Assembly: GCF_000263195.1 (NCBI RefSeq)
Contig: NC_018748.1
Location: forward strand, 3,596,001-3,660,000
Length of the DNA: 64,000 nucleotides
Direction: 5' to 3'
Source of the DNA: Emticicia oligotrophica DSM 17448
GTDB lineage: Bacteria > Bacteroidota > Bacteroidia > Cytophagales > Spirosomataceae
Part shown: piece after piece, positions 36,316 through 45,631 of the stretch
Layout: each line of letters begins with the position of its first letter
Position numbering within the stretch: position 1 is the stretch's first letter
Translations under genes and position numbers: made by a program
The notes under the pieces: generated by a model
What the model saw: the letters and a program-made list of their open reading frames with translations, nothing else
Told to the model about the DNA's origin: nothing
Databases searched by the model: none

Positions 36316-36386
36316 GAGTTATAAAAGTATTAGAAAGTGCAAAAAAATATAGTAATTTGCTCTGCAAAGATTAAATTATTGTTGCT

Positions 36387-36452
36387 ATGACAAATATTTT
36401 GTTCTTAGTAGTAAAATTTGTACTTTTTTTATTAATATTGTCGTCGAATTAA
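36387..36452 (+). CDS. Possible 21-residue hydrophobic micropeptide
   Basis: An ATG-to-TAA frame encodes a small, nearly all-hydrophobic peptide (starts MTNILFLVV, one Lys, ends LSSN) in the leader region of gltA. It would make one membrane span. There is no clear ribosome binding site and AT-rich DNA makes such frames easily, so this may be chance. Confidence 0.2.
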   Translation: MTNILFLVVKFVLFLLILSSN

Positions 36453-36504
36453 CAAAATAATTCATCAGCAAAATTCAGTAATACAAAATAATCTATATGT
36501 TTTT

Positions 36505-37791
36505 ATGGCTGGTACAGCAGAAATAATACTTGACGGTAAATCATACCAATATCCCACCATTGAAGGTACGGAAGGCGAAAAAGCAATTGATATTGCCAAG
36601 CTTCGTGATGAAACAGGCTACATAACCATTGATAGCGGCTACAAAAACACAGGTGCAACTAAGAGTTCAATTACATTCTTAGATGGCGAATTAGGCATTC
36701 TGCATTACCGTGGCTACTCAATTGAAGACCTTGCTGAAAAAGCCAATTTCCTAGAAGTCGCTTATTTGTTAATCTATGGCGAACTTCCAACAACTGAGCA
36801 GTACAACAAATTTGAACATGAGATTCGAACGCACACTATCGTAAATGAAGATATGCGTCGTATTTTCAACGGCTTCCCAGTTAATTCACACCCTATGGGC
36901 GTGATGTCGTCGTTGGTAAGTGCCATGAGTGGTTTCTATCCAGATTCTTATGATGATAAAGCTCCAGACCGTACTGAGTTGCACATCATTCGTTTATTGG
37001 CAAAGTTCCCAACTTTAGCAACATGGTGCTATAAGAAGTCGCACGGACATCCAATCAATTATCCAAAAAATTCATTAGATTATTGCTCAAACTTCTTGCA
37101 CATGATGTTTTCACTTCCAGTAGAAGATTATCATGTTGACCCAATTGTTTCAGCAGCTCTTAATAAATTATTGATTCTTCATGCCGACCATGAGCAAAAC
37201 TGCTCTACATCGACGGTACGTTTAGTAGGTTCATCTAAAGCTAATATTTACTCTTCTATTTCGGCTGGTATTTCTGCTCTTTGGGGCCCACTTCATGGTG
37301 GTGCAAACCAAGAGGTAATTGAAATGCTTGAAGATATCAAAGCTGATGGCGGAGATGTACAGAAGTTTATAAATAAAGCGAAGGATAAAAATTCAGGCTT
37401 CCGTTTGATGGGCTTTGGTCACCGCGTTTATAAAAACTTCGACCCTCGTGCAAAAATCATTAAGAAAGCAGCAGATGATATTTTAGGTAAATTAGGTGTA
37501 AATGACCCCGTACTTGAAATTGCAAAAGGCTTAGAGGAAGCAGCGTTGAATGATGATTATTTTGTACAAAGAAAGCTTTATCCGAATGTTGACTTCTATT
37601 CTGGAATCATCTACCGTGCATTAGGAATTCCAACTAACATGTTTACGGTAATGTTTGCCTTAGGCCGTCTCCCAGGTTGGATTGCTCAATGGAAAGAAAT
37701 GAGAGCAAACAAAGAGCCAATCGGTCGTCCACGTCAGATTTATACTGGTGCAACTGACCGTCCATTTGTTCCAATGGCTGAGCGTAAGTAA
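36505..37791 (+). CDS. gltA: Citrate synthase
   Basis: This 428-residue enzyme joins acetyl-CoA and oxaloacetate to form citrate, the entry step of the TCA cycle. It is the hexameric type with the N-terminal beta extension (about residues 1-50). Catalytic and binding segments are all present: HADHEQNCSTSTVRLVGSS, GPLHGGANQEV with the active-site His, and GFGHRVYKNFDPRA with the second His and the arginine; the late Asp is in NVDFYSG. Length is normal. It is transcribed alone and ends at a strong terminator. The leader is long and contains a possible micropeptide frame. Confidence 0.98.
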   Translation: MAGTAEIILDGKSYQYPTIEGTEGEKAIDIAKLRDETGYITIDSGYKNTGATKSSITFLDGELGILHYRGYSIEDLAEKANFLEVAYLLIYGELPTTEQYNKFEHEIRTHTIVNEDMRRIFNGFPVNSHPMGVMSSLVSAMSGFYPDSYDDKAPDRTELHIIRLLAKFPTLATWCYKKSHGHPINYPKNSLDYCSNFLHMMFSLPVEDYHVDPIVSAALNKLLILHADHEQNCSTSTVRLVGSSKANIYSSISAGISALWGPLHGGANQEVIEMLEDIKADGGDVQKFINKAKDKNSGFRLMGFGHRVYKNFDPRAKIIKKAADDILGKLGVNDPVLEIAKGLEEAALNDDYFVQRKLYPNVDFYSGIIYRALGIPTNMFTVMFALGRLPGWIAQWKEMRANKEPIGRPRQIYTGATDRPFVPMAERK

Positions 37792-37814
37792 TTCATACTT
37801 GCCCAAAAATATAT

Positions 37815-37846
37815 AAAGGGAAGCAGCAATGCTTCCCTTTTGTTTA
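37815..37846 (+). terminator. Rho-independent terminator of gltA
   Basis: A perfect 11-bp stem (37815-37825 with 37830-37840) with a GCAA tetraloop is followed by TGTTTATTTA. The minus strand side is also T-rich, so it may serve the convergent riboflavin synthase gene too. Confidence 0.88.
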
Positions 37847-37899
37847 TTTATACTAAAATGATTGTACTTCGCCTCAAAATTTTAATTCCCTACTTATCA

Positions 37900-38493
37900 T
37901 CATTTTCTAGACATAATTTTCTGCATATATTTTCCAAGAATATCAAATTCTAAATTGATGATACTCCCTTCTTTTAATTGATGAAAGTTTGTATGCTCCC
38001 AAGTATATGGAATAATAGCTACACTAAAACCATTATCTTTAGAGTTAACAACTGTCAAACTTACACCATTAACACAAATTGAGCCTTTTTCAACGGTGAT
38101 GTTATTGGAAGATTCATCGTATTCAAACGAAATTAACCAACTTCCATTTTGGTCTTCAATAGAAGTACAAATACCCGTTTGGTCAACGTGCCCTTGAACA
38201 ATATGCCCATCAAATCGGCCACTGGCTGGCATACATCGTTCTAAATTTACTTTATCGCCGATTTGAAGTTTCCCTAAATTGGTTTTTTTTAAGGTTTCGT
38301 CAATGGCTGTAACTTTATATTGGTAAGTGTTTTCAACTAGCTGTTCCACCGTAAGACAAACACCATTGTGCGATACACTTTGGTCAACTTTAAGTTCATG
38401 AGCAATATTTGACTCAAAAGTAAATGTTAAGTTTGTGCCATTAGCTTGAATATCTGTCACTTGTGCTAGTGATTCTACGATTCCTGTAAACAT
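37900..38493 (-). CDS. ribE: Riboflavin synthase, alpha subunit
   Basis: This 197-residue enzyme makes riboflavin from two molecules of 6,7-dimethyl-8-ribityllumazine. It begins with the invariant MFTGIVE and shows the two internally repeated lumazine-binding domains (about residues 1-95 and 96-197). Each has the matched motif (GVCLTV and GVSLTV), and the second starts GHIVQGHVDQTG. Length is normal. It stands alone, convergent with gltA and divergent from the DUF1684 gene. No FMN riboswitch-like sequence was noticed in the 140 bases upstream. Confidence 0.97.
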   Translation of the reverse strand: MFTGIVESLAQVTDIQANGTNLTFTFESNIAHELKVDQSVSHNGVCLTVEQLVENTYQYKVTAIDETLKKTNLGKLQIGDKVNLERCMPASGRFDGHIVQGHVDQTGICTSIEDQNGSWLISFEYDESSNNITVEKGSICVNGVSLTVVNSKDNGFSVAIIPYTWEHTNFHQLKEGSIINLEFDILGKYMQKIMSRK

Positions 38494-38633
38494 AATTTTC
38501 TTTAAATTTTAAGCTGCGAATAACGGAAATTAAGGCCGTAAAACGAACACTTTTTTGCTAAAATTACTAACTTAGCAGAAGGAATTGTTTATTTACGAAA
38601 TACTCATTTTTATAACAACATAAAGTAATAGAT

Positions 38634-39227
38634 ATGTTTAAAAACAAGCTATTTTTATTAATTATTATACTTGGTATTATTGGTATTGTATTCTACTCAT
38701 TGAGCGGTTCAGAGAATTATATTGAAAATGTGAAGAAGCTACGAGAAGAATTTGTAGAAAATTTGAGAAAAGAAAAAGATTCGCCAATTGCTAATCTTCA
38801 AGATTTTTCGGGATTGAAATATTTTGAACCAGATAAAAATTTTATTGTAAATGCAGAATTCAAATCGGTAACTTCTGACGAAAAAGGAATGATTTTAATG
38901 ACTGATAGTACTCAATCAGAAATTAAACGTGCGGGAAATGTAACATTCCAACTTGAGGGAAAAACTTTTACGGTTGCACTTTTTGATGAAGGTGAAATAC
39001 TTATGTTACCGTTTCGGGATTTAACTAATGACAAGGAAACTTATGGTGGAGGTAGATATATAAATATTCCCAAAGAAAAACTTCAAGGCAGTTCTATAGA
39101 AATAGATTTCAATAATGCACATAACTTTTATTGTGCTTATAATGAGAACTTTATTTGTCCGATTCCGCCAAAAGAAAATTTTATTGGTGTAGAGATTAGG
39201 GCTGGAGAGAAGAAATATAAGGATTGA
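38634..39227 (+). CDS. DUF1684 protein, membrane-anchored
   Basis: This 197-residue protein starts with an N-terminal membrane segment (LFLLIIILGIIGIVFYSL). The rest is a DUF1684 domain. The family marks are clear: GGGRYINIP, then DFNNAHNFYCAYNENFICPIPP and VEIRAGEKKY at the end, with two cysteines in CAYN...CPIPP. DUF1684 proteins are widespread and small, usually exported, with no proven function that I can name. The anchor places it at the membrane facing the periplasm. It is a single-gene unit, followed by about 500 bases of non-coding DNA. Confidence 0.88.
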   Translation: MFKNKLFLLIIILGIIGIVFYSLSGSENYIENVKKLREEFVENLRKEKDSPIANLQDFSGLKYFEPDKNFIVNAEFKSVTSDEKGMILMTDSTQSEIKRAGNVTFQLEGKTFTVALFDEGEILMLPFRDLTNDKETYGGGRYINIPKEKLQGSSIEIDFNNAHNFYCAYNENFICPIPPKENFIGVEIRAGEKKYKD

Positions 39228-39736
39228 GTTAGTCATTGATTAAAATCACCGATTAAAGGGAAAAAAATGTGGTTATGATATTAGCTTTCGGACTTAACTC
39301 CGAAAGGTAGATAAAATATCCATTTTTCCTTTAAAAGGCGAATTTATTCGCTGAAAGAAAAGATAAAATTTTGCTGCATATTTAAAAATGAAAAAAATTA
39401 CATTGCGTTGCATATCCATTTGATGTGAGCTGCATCTGAAGCCCCTTAACTTTTAGGTAGGTTTTTTCAATACATATTTAATCAAGAATCACAACTTGCG
39501 TTTTACTCTTTAGAGCAAGAATTGTCGAAATTTGAAGATTACACTGAATTTGAATCAATCGACTAAAAAACACTTACATATCAATGATGATTAATTTTAC
39601 TAAATTGATAGCAAAGAGCTATTGGTAGAGATGTAGATTTAAGTAAATAATGTGCTAAATATTTCATTTTCAAATTTTTAAAATAATATAGTTATTGATT
39701 TTTTTATATTTTCATCAAAACAACCATAGAAAATCT
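39228..39736. other. Intergenic stretch with hairpin and a gene-remnant-like frame
   Basis: No full gene is seen. A hairpin with 8-bp arms sits at 39285-39306, a short one near 39338-39351, and a 38-codon open stretch with coding-like composition at 39450-39566. The remainder is AT-rich leader for the metalloprotease gene. It may be the scar of an old insertion or deletion. Confidence 0.5.
39450..39566 (+). pseudogene. Possible C-terminal gene remnant (38 codons)
   Basis: The frame runs from just after a TAA to a TAA at 39564 and has no start codon. Its translation ends LEQELSKFEDYTEFESID, an acidic tail of the sort found at real protein ends. The parent family is not recognisable. Confidence 0.25.
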
Positions 39737-42199
39737 ATGAAAAAACACTTCATTCAAACCCTAACATTACTCATTTTTAGCTCTTTTGCTTTTGCACAAG
39801 AGCTAAAAACTATTGAGGCGTTTACTGCCGGAATGGAAAAAAAAGAAGGTTTCCTAACTTTTTATTGGAATGCTAAGGAAAGTAAAATTTGGCTCGAAAT
39901 AGATAAGTTCGATACAGAGTTACTGTATTATCCTTCTTTAGCTCAAGGAATTGGTTCTAATGACATTGGGCTTGACCGTGGACGATTAGGCCAAGAACAT
40001 GTGGTAAAATTCCAAAGAACTGGTAATAAAGTTCTGATGATTGAGCCTAATTATGCTTATCGTGCAATATCAAACGACCCACTTGAACGTAAAGCAGTAG
40101 AAGAGTCGTTCGCTAAATCAGTACATTTTGGATTTGAAATTAAAGCCGAAAGCAATGGAAAAGTTTTGGTTGATTTAACACCCTTCTTAATGCAAGATGC
40201 GGTAGGGGCCATCCAAGATATTGCGAGAACTAAACAAGGAAATTATCGCCTTGATGTTTCTAAAAGCTCTATTTATTTGCCACATTCTAAGGCATTTCCT
40301 AAAAATACCGAGTTTGAATGTATCATTACGCTTACGGGTGAAAATGCTGGGCAATTTCTTAGAGAAGTTGTGCCAACGCCTTCAATTGTTACGATGTACC
40401 AACATCATTCTTTTGTAGAATTGCCTGATTTAACAAAGAATGAATTCAAAGCTCGTGAGTTTGACCCAAGAATTGGTTATGGTGGAATAGAGTATTTTGA
40501 TTATGCTACTCCAATTAGTGAACCTATTTCAAAAAGATATATTTCACGCCACCGTTTAAAGAAAAAAGACCCAACCTCAATGATTAGCGAGGCGGTTCAG
40601 CCGATTGTTTACTATATGGACCCTGGTGCTCCCGAGCCTATTCGTTCAGCATTGATGGAAGGGGCTGCTTGGTGGAATCAAGCTTACGAAGCCGCTGGTT
40701 ATAAGGATGCTTTTCAAGTAAAATTATTGCCACCCGATGCCGACCCTATGGATATTCGTTATAATTTGATTCAATGGGTGCATAGAAGTACACGTGGTTG
40801 GTCTTATGGTGCAAGTATTATTGACCCTCGTACAGGTGAAATATTAAAAGGCAAAGTAACTTTAGGTTCATTGCGTGTTCGTCAAGATTTTTTAATTGCT
40901 CAAGGATTTTTAGGCAACTATGAGACCGATTCTTCGATGGTAAAAGAAATTACCAAAATGTCGCTTGACCGATTGAAACAATTGGCTGCCCATGAAGTTG
41001 GGCATACTTTGGGCTTACCTCATAATTATATTTCAAGTACTGCTGGTCGAGCTTCTGTAATGGACTACCCGCATCCGTTGATTGATTATGCCAATGGTAA
41101 GTTTGATTTATCGCGTGCTTATGCGATGGGAATTGGTGATTATGATAAAGCATCTATTATTTGGGGTTATCAGGATTTCCCTTCTACGGTTAATGAAAAG
41201 GTAGAATTGGAGAAAATTGTTCAAAATACTATTCGAAAAGGTTTACGTTTCTTAACAGACCAAGATGCTCGTCCAGAAGGCTCAGTGAGCCCTAATACCC
41301 ATTTGTGGGATAATGGAGCTGATGCAACTACCGAGTTAAAGCGAGTGATGGAATTACGTAGAATTGCATTACAGAATTTTAATGAGAAAAAAATAACCAA
41401 AACTACGCCAATGGCCAATTTAGAAGAGGTATTGGTGCCAATGTATATGTTCCACCGTTTTCAAACGGAAGCTACTGCTAAAGCTTTAGGTGGTATTGAT
41501 TATAATTTTGCTCTTCGTGGCGATGGACAATTAGTGTTGGAGCCAGTATCGGCTGCCAAGCAAAGAGAAGCATTTAATGCTTTGATGTCAACGCTTACCC
41601 CACAATTTTTAGCAGTTCCTGAGCACATCATAAAATTGATTCCTCCGAGAGCATTTAGATATGATCCTAATCCAAGAGAGACTTTTAAACGTCATACGGG
41701 CTTAGCTTTTGACCCAATGGCTCCTGCTGAAGCCGCGGCTGGTTTAACACTTCGATTAATTCTTAATCCTGAAAGGTGTGCTCGCTTAGCGAGTCAAAGA
41801 GGAGCTTTAAGAGGAGATTTACCGACTTTTTCGGAGATAACGAAGGAAATGAATAAACGTCTTTGGAAAAAAGCTGAAATTATTGAAAACATGAGTTACT
41901 ATTCACAAATTGACCGAATGGTTGCCACGCAATATCTCGATTATTTGATGAAATTGGCGAACAGTAAAGAAGCTACAATTGAAGTTCGCATGAATGCCTA
42001 TGCTGCTATTGAAGATATAAAAGTTTGGCTTTCGGGTAAATTATCTGATGGGGGTGGTTTTGCAAGATTGACTTTATTAAAAATTAAACAATTTGAAGAA
42101 AACCCTGAGGCGGTCATTCCATCTACTCCTTTGACTCCGCCAGATGGTCAACCAATTGAATCTGGCTACGATTGGTTAGGTACTGAATGTGAATGGTAA
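39737..42199 (+). CDS. Secreted zincin metalloprotease (DUF5117/DUF4953)
   Basis: This protein of about 820 residues is a secreted zinc-dependent protease-like enzyme. ATG at 39737 (MKKHFIQTLTLLIF) gives a clean signal peptide ending SSFAFAQ; a TTG start at 39695 would spoil it. A DUF5117 region covers about residues 75-265. The catalytic region carries H419-E-V-G-H-T-L-G-L-P-H429, the met-zincin zinc motif, and a Met-turn in ASVMDYP. The family is common in Bacteroidota and Planctomycetes and is assumed to degrade extracellular protein. It is monocistronic and ends at a perfect 20-bp terminator stem. The substrate is unknown. Confidence 0.93.
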   Translation: MKKHFIQTLTLLIFSSFAFAQELKTIEAFTAGMEKKEGFLTFYWNAKESKIWLEIDKFDTELLYYPSLAQGIGSNDIGLDRGRLGQEHVVKFQRTGNKVLMIEPNYAYRAISNDPLERKAVEESFAKSVHFGFEIKAESNGKVLVDLTPFLMQDAVGAIQDIARTKQGNYRLDVSKSSIYLPHSKAFPKNTEFECIITLTGENAGQFLREVVPTPSIVTMYQHHSFVELPDLTKNEFKAREFDPRIGYGGIEYFDYATPISEPISKRYISRHRLKKKDPTSMISEAVQPIVYYMDPGAPEPIRSALMEGAAWWNQAYEAAGYKDAFQVKLLPPDADPMDIRYNLIQWVHRSTRGWSYGASIIDPRTGEILKGKVTLGSLRVRQDFLIAQGFLGNYETDSSMVKEITKMSLDRLKQLAAHEVGHTLGLPHNYISSTAGRASVMDYPHPLIDYANGKFDLSRAYAMGIGDYDKASIIWGYQDFPSTVNEKVELEKIVQNTIRKGLRFLTDQDARPEGSVSPNTHLWDNGADATTELKRVMELRRIALQNFNEKKITKTTPMANLEEVLVPMYMFHRFQTEATAKALGGIDYNFALRGDGQLVLEPVSAAKQREAFNALMSTLTPQFLAVPEHIIKLIPPRAFRYDPNPRETFKRHTGLAFDPMAPAEAAAGLTLRLILNPERCARLASQRGALRGDLPTFSEITKEMNKRLWKKAEIIENMSYYSQIDRMVATQYLDYLMKLANSKEATIEVRMNAYAAIEDIKVWLSGKLSDGGGFARLTLLKIKQFEENPEAVIPSTPLTPPDGQPIESGYDWLGTECEW

Positions 42200-42208
42200 T
42201 CTCCATTA

Positions 42209-42253
42209 GTTAACAAAAAATCCGTAGGTTAAGCCTACGGATTTTTTGTTAAC
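42209..42253. terminator. Perfect 20-bp bidirectional terminator
   Basis: Positions 42209-42228 pair fully with 42234-42253 around a 5-base loop. A-runs on the left arm and T-runs on the right arm let it work in both directions, between the convergent metalloprotease and DUF3298 genes. Confidence 0.92.
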
Positions 42254-42272
42254 ATACATTTTATAGGAAGTT

Positions 42273-43103
42273 TTACCGAATTTCTTTTTTGACCAAAGTC
42301 CCTAATTCTTGCCAAGTTAATTCGAAATAAATTGCTCCAATTGCATAAGCTGCTGCCTCATAAGGATTATATAAAAATGAAAGCCCCGATTTCGTAATAG
42401 CTATATTTTTTGGTAAAAAGAATGGGCTTCCCCAGAAGTAATCTTCTTTATTGTACTCAAAATCATTGTCCTTGGCAAAGGCTTTTTGTGTTTTCTCAAA
42501 TTTCAACTCGGCAATTTTTTTTAATGCGGTTGTATCAGAAACTATGTCGGTTAGTTTTAGTAAATCGCCTGTTTGGGCATTAAAGTTCATATAAGTGGTA
42601 TAAAAATTACCGTGAGCTCCACCTAAAAATGAATAAACGCTGTAATAAATAGAAATGACTTTTGATGAGATTAAAAGTGTATCTCCCGAGCCTTCATATT
42701 CCCAACCAACACCAAGGGGAATATCGGCATTTTCTTCATTATAAGTTTTGTATTCCTTTATAAAACTTTGGGCTATTTCTTCAATCGTGCCTACTTTTTG
42801 GGTTTGAACACTATCTTCTAAGCTATAAACTTGGTCTTTTACCATTTGCTCAATTTGACCATTTATTTTACCAATAATGCTTGCATCGCCACCAATAAAT
42901 TTGGGAAATTTTACTTTGAATGAGGCAAATAAGGTGTCACCCTCTTTACTAACTTTTTTTGGGGTTTCGATTTTAAATGTGATACTGTCTACTTTGATTT
43001 CACTTGCAGAAATTTCATTGTTTTGGTTTTCGTTTTTCTTTTGACACGAATTTAAGGTTAAAATGCAAACGAAAGAGATAAATAATAGAGTTAGTTTTTT
43101 CAT
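42273..43103 (-). CDS. DUF3298/RsiV-like lipoprotein
   Basis: This 276-residue protein has a lipobox (CILTLNSC at Cys20) and then a low-complexity linker. The rest matches the DUF4163/DUF3298 pair found in RsiV-type anti-sigma factors. The mark is YSVYSFLGGAHGNFYTTYMNF followed by T-G-D-L-L-K-L-T-D. Here there is no cytoplasmic part or membrane span, so it is not an anti-sigma factor but a free periplasmic or outer-membrane lipoprotein. In RsiV this fold binds lysozyme; a similar role as a binding protein is possible but not shown. A -7 box lies about 30 bases upstream. Confidence 0.85.
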   Translation of the reverse strand: MKKLTLLFISFVCILTLNSCQKKNENQNNEISASEIKVDSITFKIETPKKVSKEGDTLFASFKVKFPKFIGGDASIIGKINGQIEQMVKDQVYSLEDSVQTQKVGTIEEIAQSFIKEYKTYNEENADIPLGVGWEYEGSGDTLLISSKVISIYYSVYSFLGGAHGNFYTTYMNFNAQTGDLLKLTDIVSDTTALKKIAELKFEKTQKAFAKDNDFEYNKEDYFWGSPFFLPKNIAITKSGLSFLYNPYEAAAYAIGAIYFELTWQELGTLVKKEIR

Positions 43104-43129
43104 ATGTTTTATTTAAGAATAGTCAGGGT

Positions 43130-43137
43130 CAAAGTTA
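43130..43137 (-). promoter_or_regulatory. Possible -7 box (TAACTTTG) of the DUF3298 gene
   Basis: The minus-strand octamer fits TAnnTTTG and is about 27 bases before the start codon. No -33 box is seen. Confidence 0.35.
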
Positions 43138-43212
43138 TGATTTTTATTTTATGTTTTATTTTGGAATTAATTTTAATCGCATTATGAATATTAAAGCAAT
43201 AATAGATTTGAA

Positions 43213-43248
43213 ATAAAAAAGCCATTGTTCACAATGAACAGTGGCTTT
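43213..43248 (-). terminator. Rho-independent terminator of the fucosidase gene
   Basis: A 13-bp stem with one wobble pair (43218-43230 with 43236-43248) is followed on the minus strand by a T-run. It begins 20 bases past the GH29 stop. Confidence 0.85.
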
Positions 43249-43267
43249 GTAGGTATTAAGCTTATGT

Positions 43268-44590
43268 TTACTCAGGCGTATTATACAATTCTACTTTTGA
43301 AATGATTGGTTTAGCAAAAGCTTCATCAAATACAATTCTAAGTTCTTTGGCCGTTGTACGTGGGAAGTAAACAATTCGTTTATGCCCAATAGTAGTAGCA
43401 AAAGTTAAGTTTTTCCATTGACCATTTTCTTTGGCTTGAACATAAAACTTTTTAACTCTTTGTCCATAACGGATATCTTCTTGTACAACAAAACAATTGA
43501 AAGTTTGTGGTTTTGTAAGGGTAATATCGTAGGTGTCTTTGCTGAAGTTTTTTGTATAAGTACCTGCTTTCATTAAGTTATTGCCAAAGTATTGTTCACG
43601 CAATTTTTTAAATTCCATCAATGATTTTTCATCATTTTCATGAATCAATCCACGGCCATCTACTGGAATATTTAATAAAAGATTTGAACCTCGACCCACC
43701 GATTTATTCCAAATATCTAATAATTGCATGGGTGTTTTTACTTTGCCATCTTCGTTTTTATGGTAAAACCAGCCCGGACGAATAGATACATCACATTCTG
43801 CAGGAATCCAATGCGTGCCATTCTCATCACCTACATTCAAATGGGCAGGCTTATCATAAGCAGGGAAAAGTTTATCACCATTAATGGTTGACCAACAAGT
43901 TTCGCCCGCAAATCCGTTTTCATTTCCAACCCAACGTATATCAGGACCCGCATCGCTAAAAATCAATGCATGTGGTTGATACGTTTTTACAGTTTTATTA
44001 AACAACGGAAAATCATATACTTGTTTCTTCCCATTTGGGCCTTCGCCGTTTGCTCCATCGAACCATACTTCAAATAAATCACCGTATTGAGTAGTAATTT
44101 CTTTAAGCATATTTACATAAACTTGGTTGTATTCAGGTGTACCATAAGTTGGGTGGTTTCTATCCCATGGAGATATATATAGTCCCATTTTTAGTCCATA
44201 TTCCTTACAAACTGCCGAAAGTTCTTTTAAAACATCTCCCTTTCCGTTTCTCCATTTTGATTCACGAACGGTATGTGTAGAGTATTTACTCGGAAAAAGT
44301 GCAAATCCATCGTGGTGTTTGGCAGTTAAAATGATTCCTTTCATTCCCGCAGCTTTACAAACTCTTGCCCATTGACGGCAATCAAGTTGAGTTGGGTTAA
44401 ATACTTCTTCTTTTTCCGTGCCATCTCCCCATTCTTTATCAGTAAATGAATTTGGGCCAAAGTGAATAAAGGCATAATATTCCATATCGTGCCATTTAAG
44501 CTGGTCAGGTGATGGCGTTGCTCCAAATGGTTTGGGGGCTTGTGCAAAAACAAGGTTTGTAATGAAAAGTACAAGGAGGATTTTTTTCAT
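43268..44590 (-). CDS. GH29 alpha-L-fucosidase
   Basis: This 440-residue secreted enzyme should release alpha-linked L-fucose. It has a signal peptide (ILLVLFITNLVFAQ). The GH29 barrel spans about residues 25-330, with FIHFGPNSFTDKEWGDG, GIILTAKHHDGFALFPS and the nucleophile Asp178 in VWFDGANGEG. The C-terminal 95 residues look like a discoidin (F5/8 type C) carbohydrate-binding module. The acid/base is not fixed in GH29 and I cannot place it. The gene is monocistronic with its own terminator and lies apart from the PUL, so it may act on other fucosylated glycans. Both GH29 subfamilies are possible; the loose build suggests the narrower-specificity type. Confidence 0.94.
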   Translation of the reverse strand: MKKILLVLFITNLVFAQAPKPFGATPSPDQLKWHDMEYYAFIHFGPNSFTDKEWGDGTEKEEVFNPTQLDCRQWARVCKAAGMKGIILTAKHHDGFALFPSKYSTHTVRESKWRNGKGDVLKELSAVCKEYGLKMGLYISPWDRNHPTYGTPEYNQVYVNMLKEITTQYGDLFEVWFDGANGEGPNGKKQVYDFPLFNKTVKTYQPHALIFSDAGPDIRWVGNENGFAGETCWSTINGDKLFPAYDKPAHLNVGDENGTHWIPAECDVSIRPGWFYHKNEDGKVKTPMQLLDIWNKSVGRGSNLLLNIPVDGRGLIHENDEKSLMEFKKLREQYFGNNLMKAGTYTKNFSKDTYDITLTKPQTFNCFVVQEDIRYGQRVKKFYVQAKENGQWKNLTFATTIGHKRIVYFPRTTAKELRIVFDEAFAKPIISKVELYNTPE

Positions 44591-44707
44591 TTTTTGTAAA
44601 GATGGATAAGGTTAAGTTACAAATTTAGAAAATGGTATTAACATTCTCATAATAAATTCTTAATTCAACTGAAATAAGTTTTTTCTGAAAACATTGATGT
44701 TTTACAT

Positions 44708-44715
44708 TACATTTG
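44708..44715 (+). promoter_or_regulatory. Candidate -7 box (TACATTTG) of the EEP-family gene
   Basis: The octamer matches TAnnTTTG and is 31 bases before the ATG at 44747, giving a short leader. A TTG lies upstream, but only 11 bases away, too close for a standard -33. Confidence 0.4.
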
Positions 44716-44746
44716 TGACCTATTTATTCAACAAAACTCAATAATT

Positions 44747-45586
44747 ATGAAACACACTTTCATTATTTGCTCACTTTTCATGGTGAGTTTTGCCACTTTT
44801 GCCCAGAAAAAAACACCAATTAATGTTGCCACTTATAATTTAAGGTTGAATGTTGCTAGCGATGGAATCAATGCTTGGCCTAACCGAAAAGAGTTGGTAA
44901 AAGCTCTCATTAAATTTCATGAATTTGATATTTTTGGCACACAAGAAGGTTTTAGAATGCAATTAGATGGCATTGCAGAACTACCAGAATATGCGTTTAC
45001 GGGAAATGGTAGAGATGATGGTAAACAAGGTGGCGAACATTCATCTATCTTTTACAGGAAAGACCGTTTTAAACTAATAGAATCTGGAGACTTTTGGTTG
45101 AGAGAAACGCCCGAAACCCCAGGGAAAGGTTGGGATGCTACTTGTTGTAACAGAATTTGTTCGTGGGGAAAATTCAAAGATTTAAAAACCAAAAAGTCGT
45201 TTTATTTCTTCAATGTACATTTCGACCACCAAGGCGTAGTAGCACGCCGTGAATCTGGTAAATTGATGGTGAAGAAAATTCAAGAAATTGCTAAAGATGC
45301 AACGGTGATTTGCACAGGTGACTTTAATTCAACACCTGAAACGGAGCAAATTCAAATTATGCAAACTTTATTAAATGATACCTTTCAAGTAACTCAAAAT
45401 CCACCTTACGGGCCTGTGGGTACTTTCAATGGCTTTAAATTTGATGCTCCACTTCAAAATAGGATTGATTATATTTTTACAAGTAAAAATATTGATGTGC
45501 TAAAATATGGCGTTTTAACCGATTCTTATGAGCAACGCTATCCGTCTGACCATCAGCCTGTTGTGGCAAAGATTGTAGTGAATTAA
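44747..45586 (+). CDS. Secreted endonuclease/exonuclease/phosphatase-family hydrolase
   Basis: This 279-residue protein has a signal peptide (LFMVSFATFAQ) and the full EEP fold. Visible residues are the metal-binding Glu in FGTQEG, the catalytic His in NVHFDHQG, TGDFNSTPET, and the final SDHQPV with the Asp-His pair. EEP members cut phosphodiester bonds in DNA, sphingomyelin or inositol phosphates. The export signal argues for scavenging of phosphate or nucleic acid outside the cytoplasm. Two nearby cysteines (TCCNRIC) are unusual for the fold. It is a single-gene unit divergent from the fucosidase gene. The exact substrate is open. Confidence 0.9.
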   Translation: MKHTFIICSLFMVSFATFAQKKTPINVATYNLRLNVASDGINAWPNRKELVKALIKFHEFDIFGTQEGFRMQLDGIAELPEYAFTGNGRDDGKQGGEHSSIFYRKDRFKLIESGDFWLRETPETPGKGWDATCCNRICSWGKFKDLKTKKSFYFFNVHFDHQGVVARRESGKLMVKKIQEIAKDATVICTGDFNSTPETEQIQIMQTLLNDTFQVTQNPPYGPVGTFNGFKFDAPLQNRIDYIFTSKNIDVLKYGVLTDSYEQRYPSDHQPVVAKIVVN

Positions 45587-45631
45587 AAAATAAATGATAT
45601 TAATTTACCTATATTAGAGAAAGGTAATTTG

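Noticed and set aside
37794-37899. Small RNA gene between gltA and ribE
   Set aside because: The only structure is the gltA terminator hairpin.
39695-39736. Upstream TTG start for the metalloprotease
   Set aside because: It would place 14 extra residues before an otherwise ideal signal peptide.
42273-43103. Anti-sigma factor RsiV
   Set aside because: The protein has a lipobox and no cytoplasmic sigma-binding part or membrane span, and no sigma gene is adjacent.
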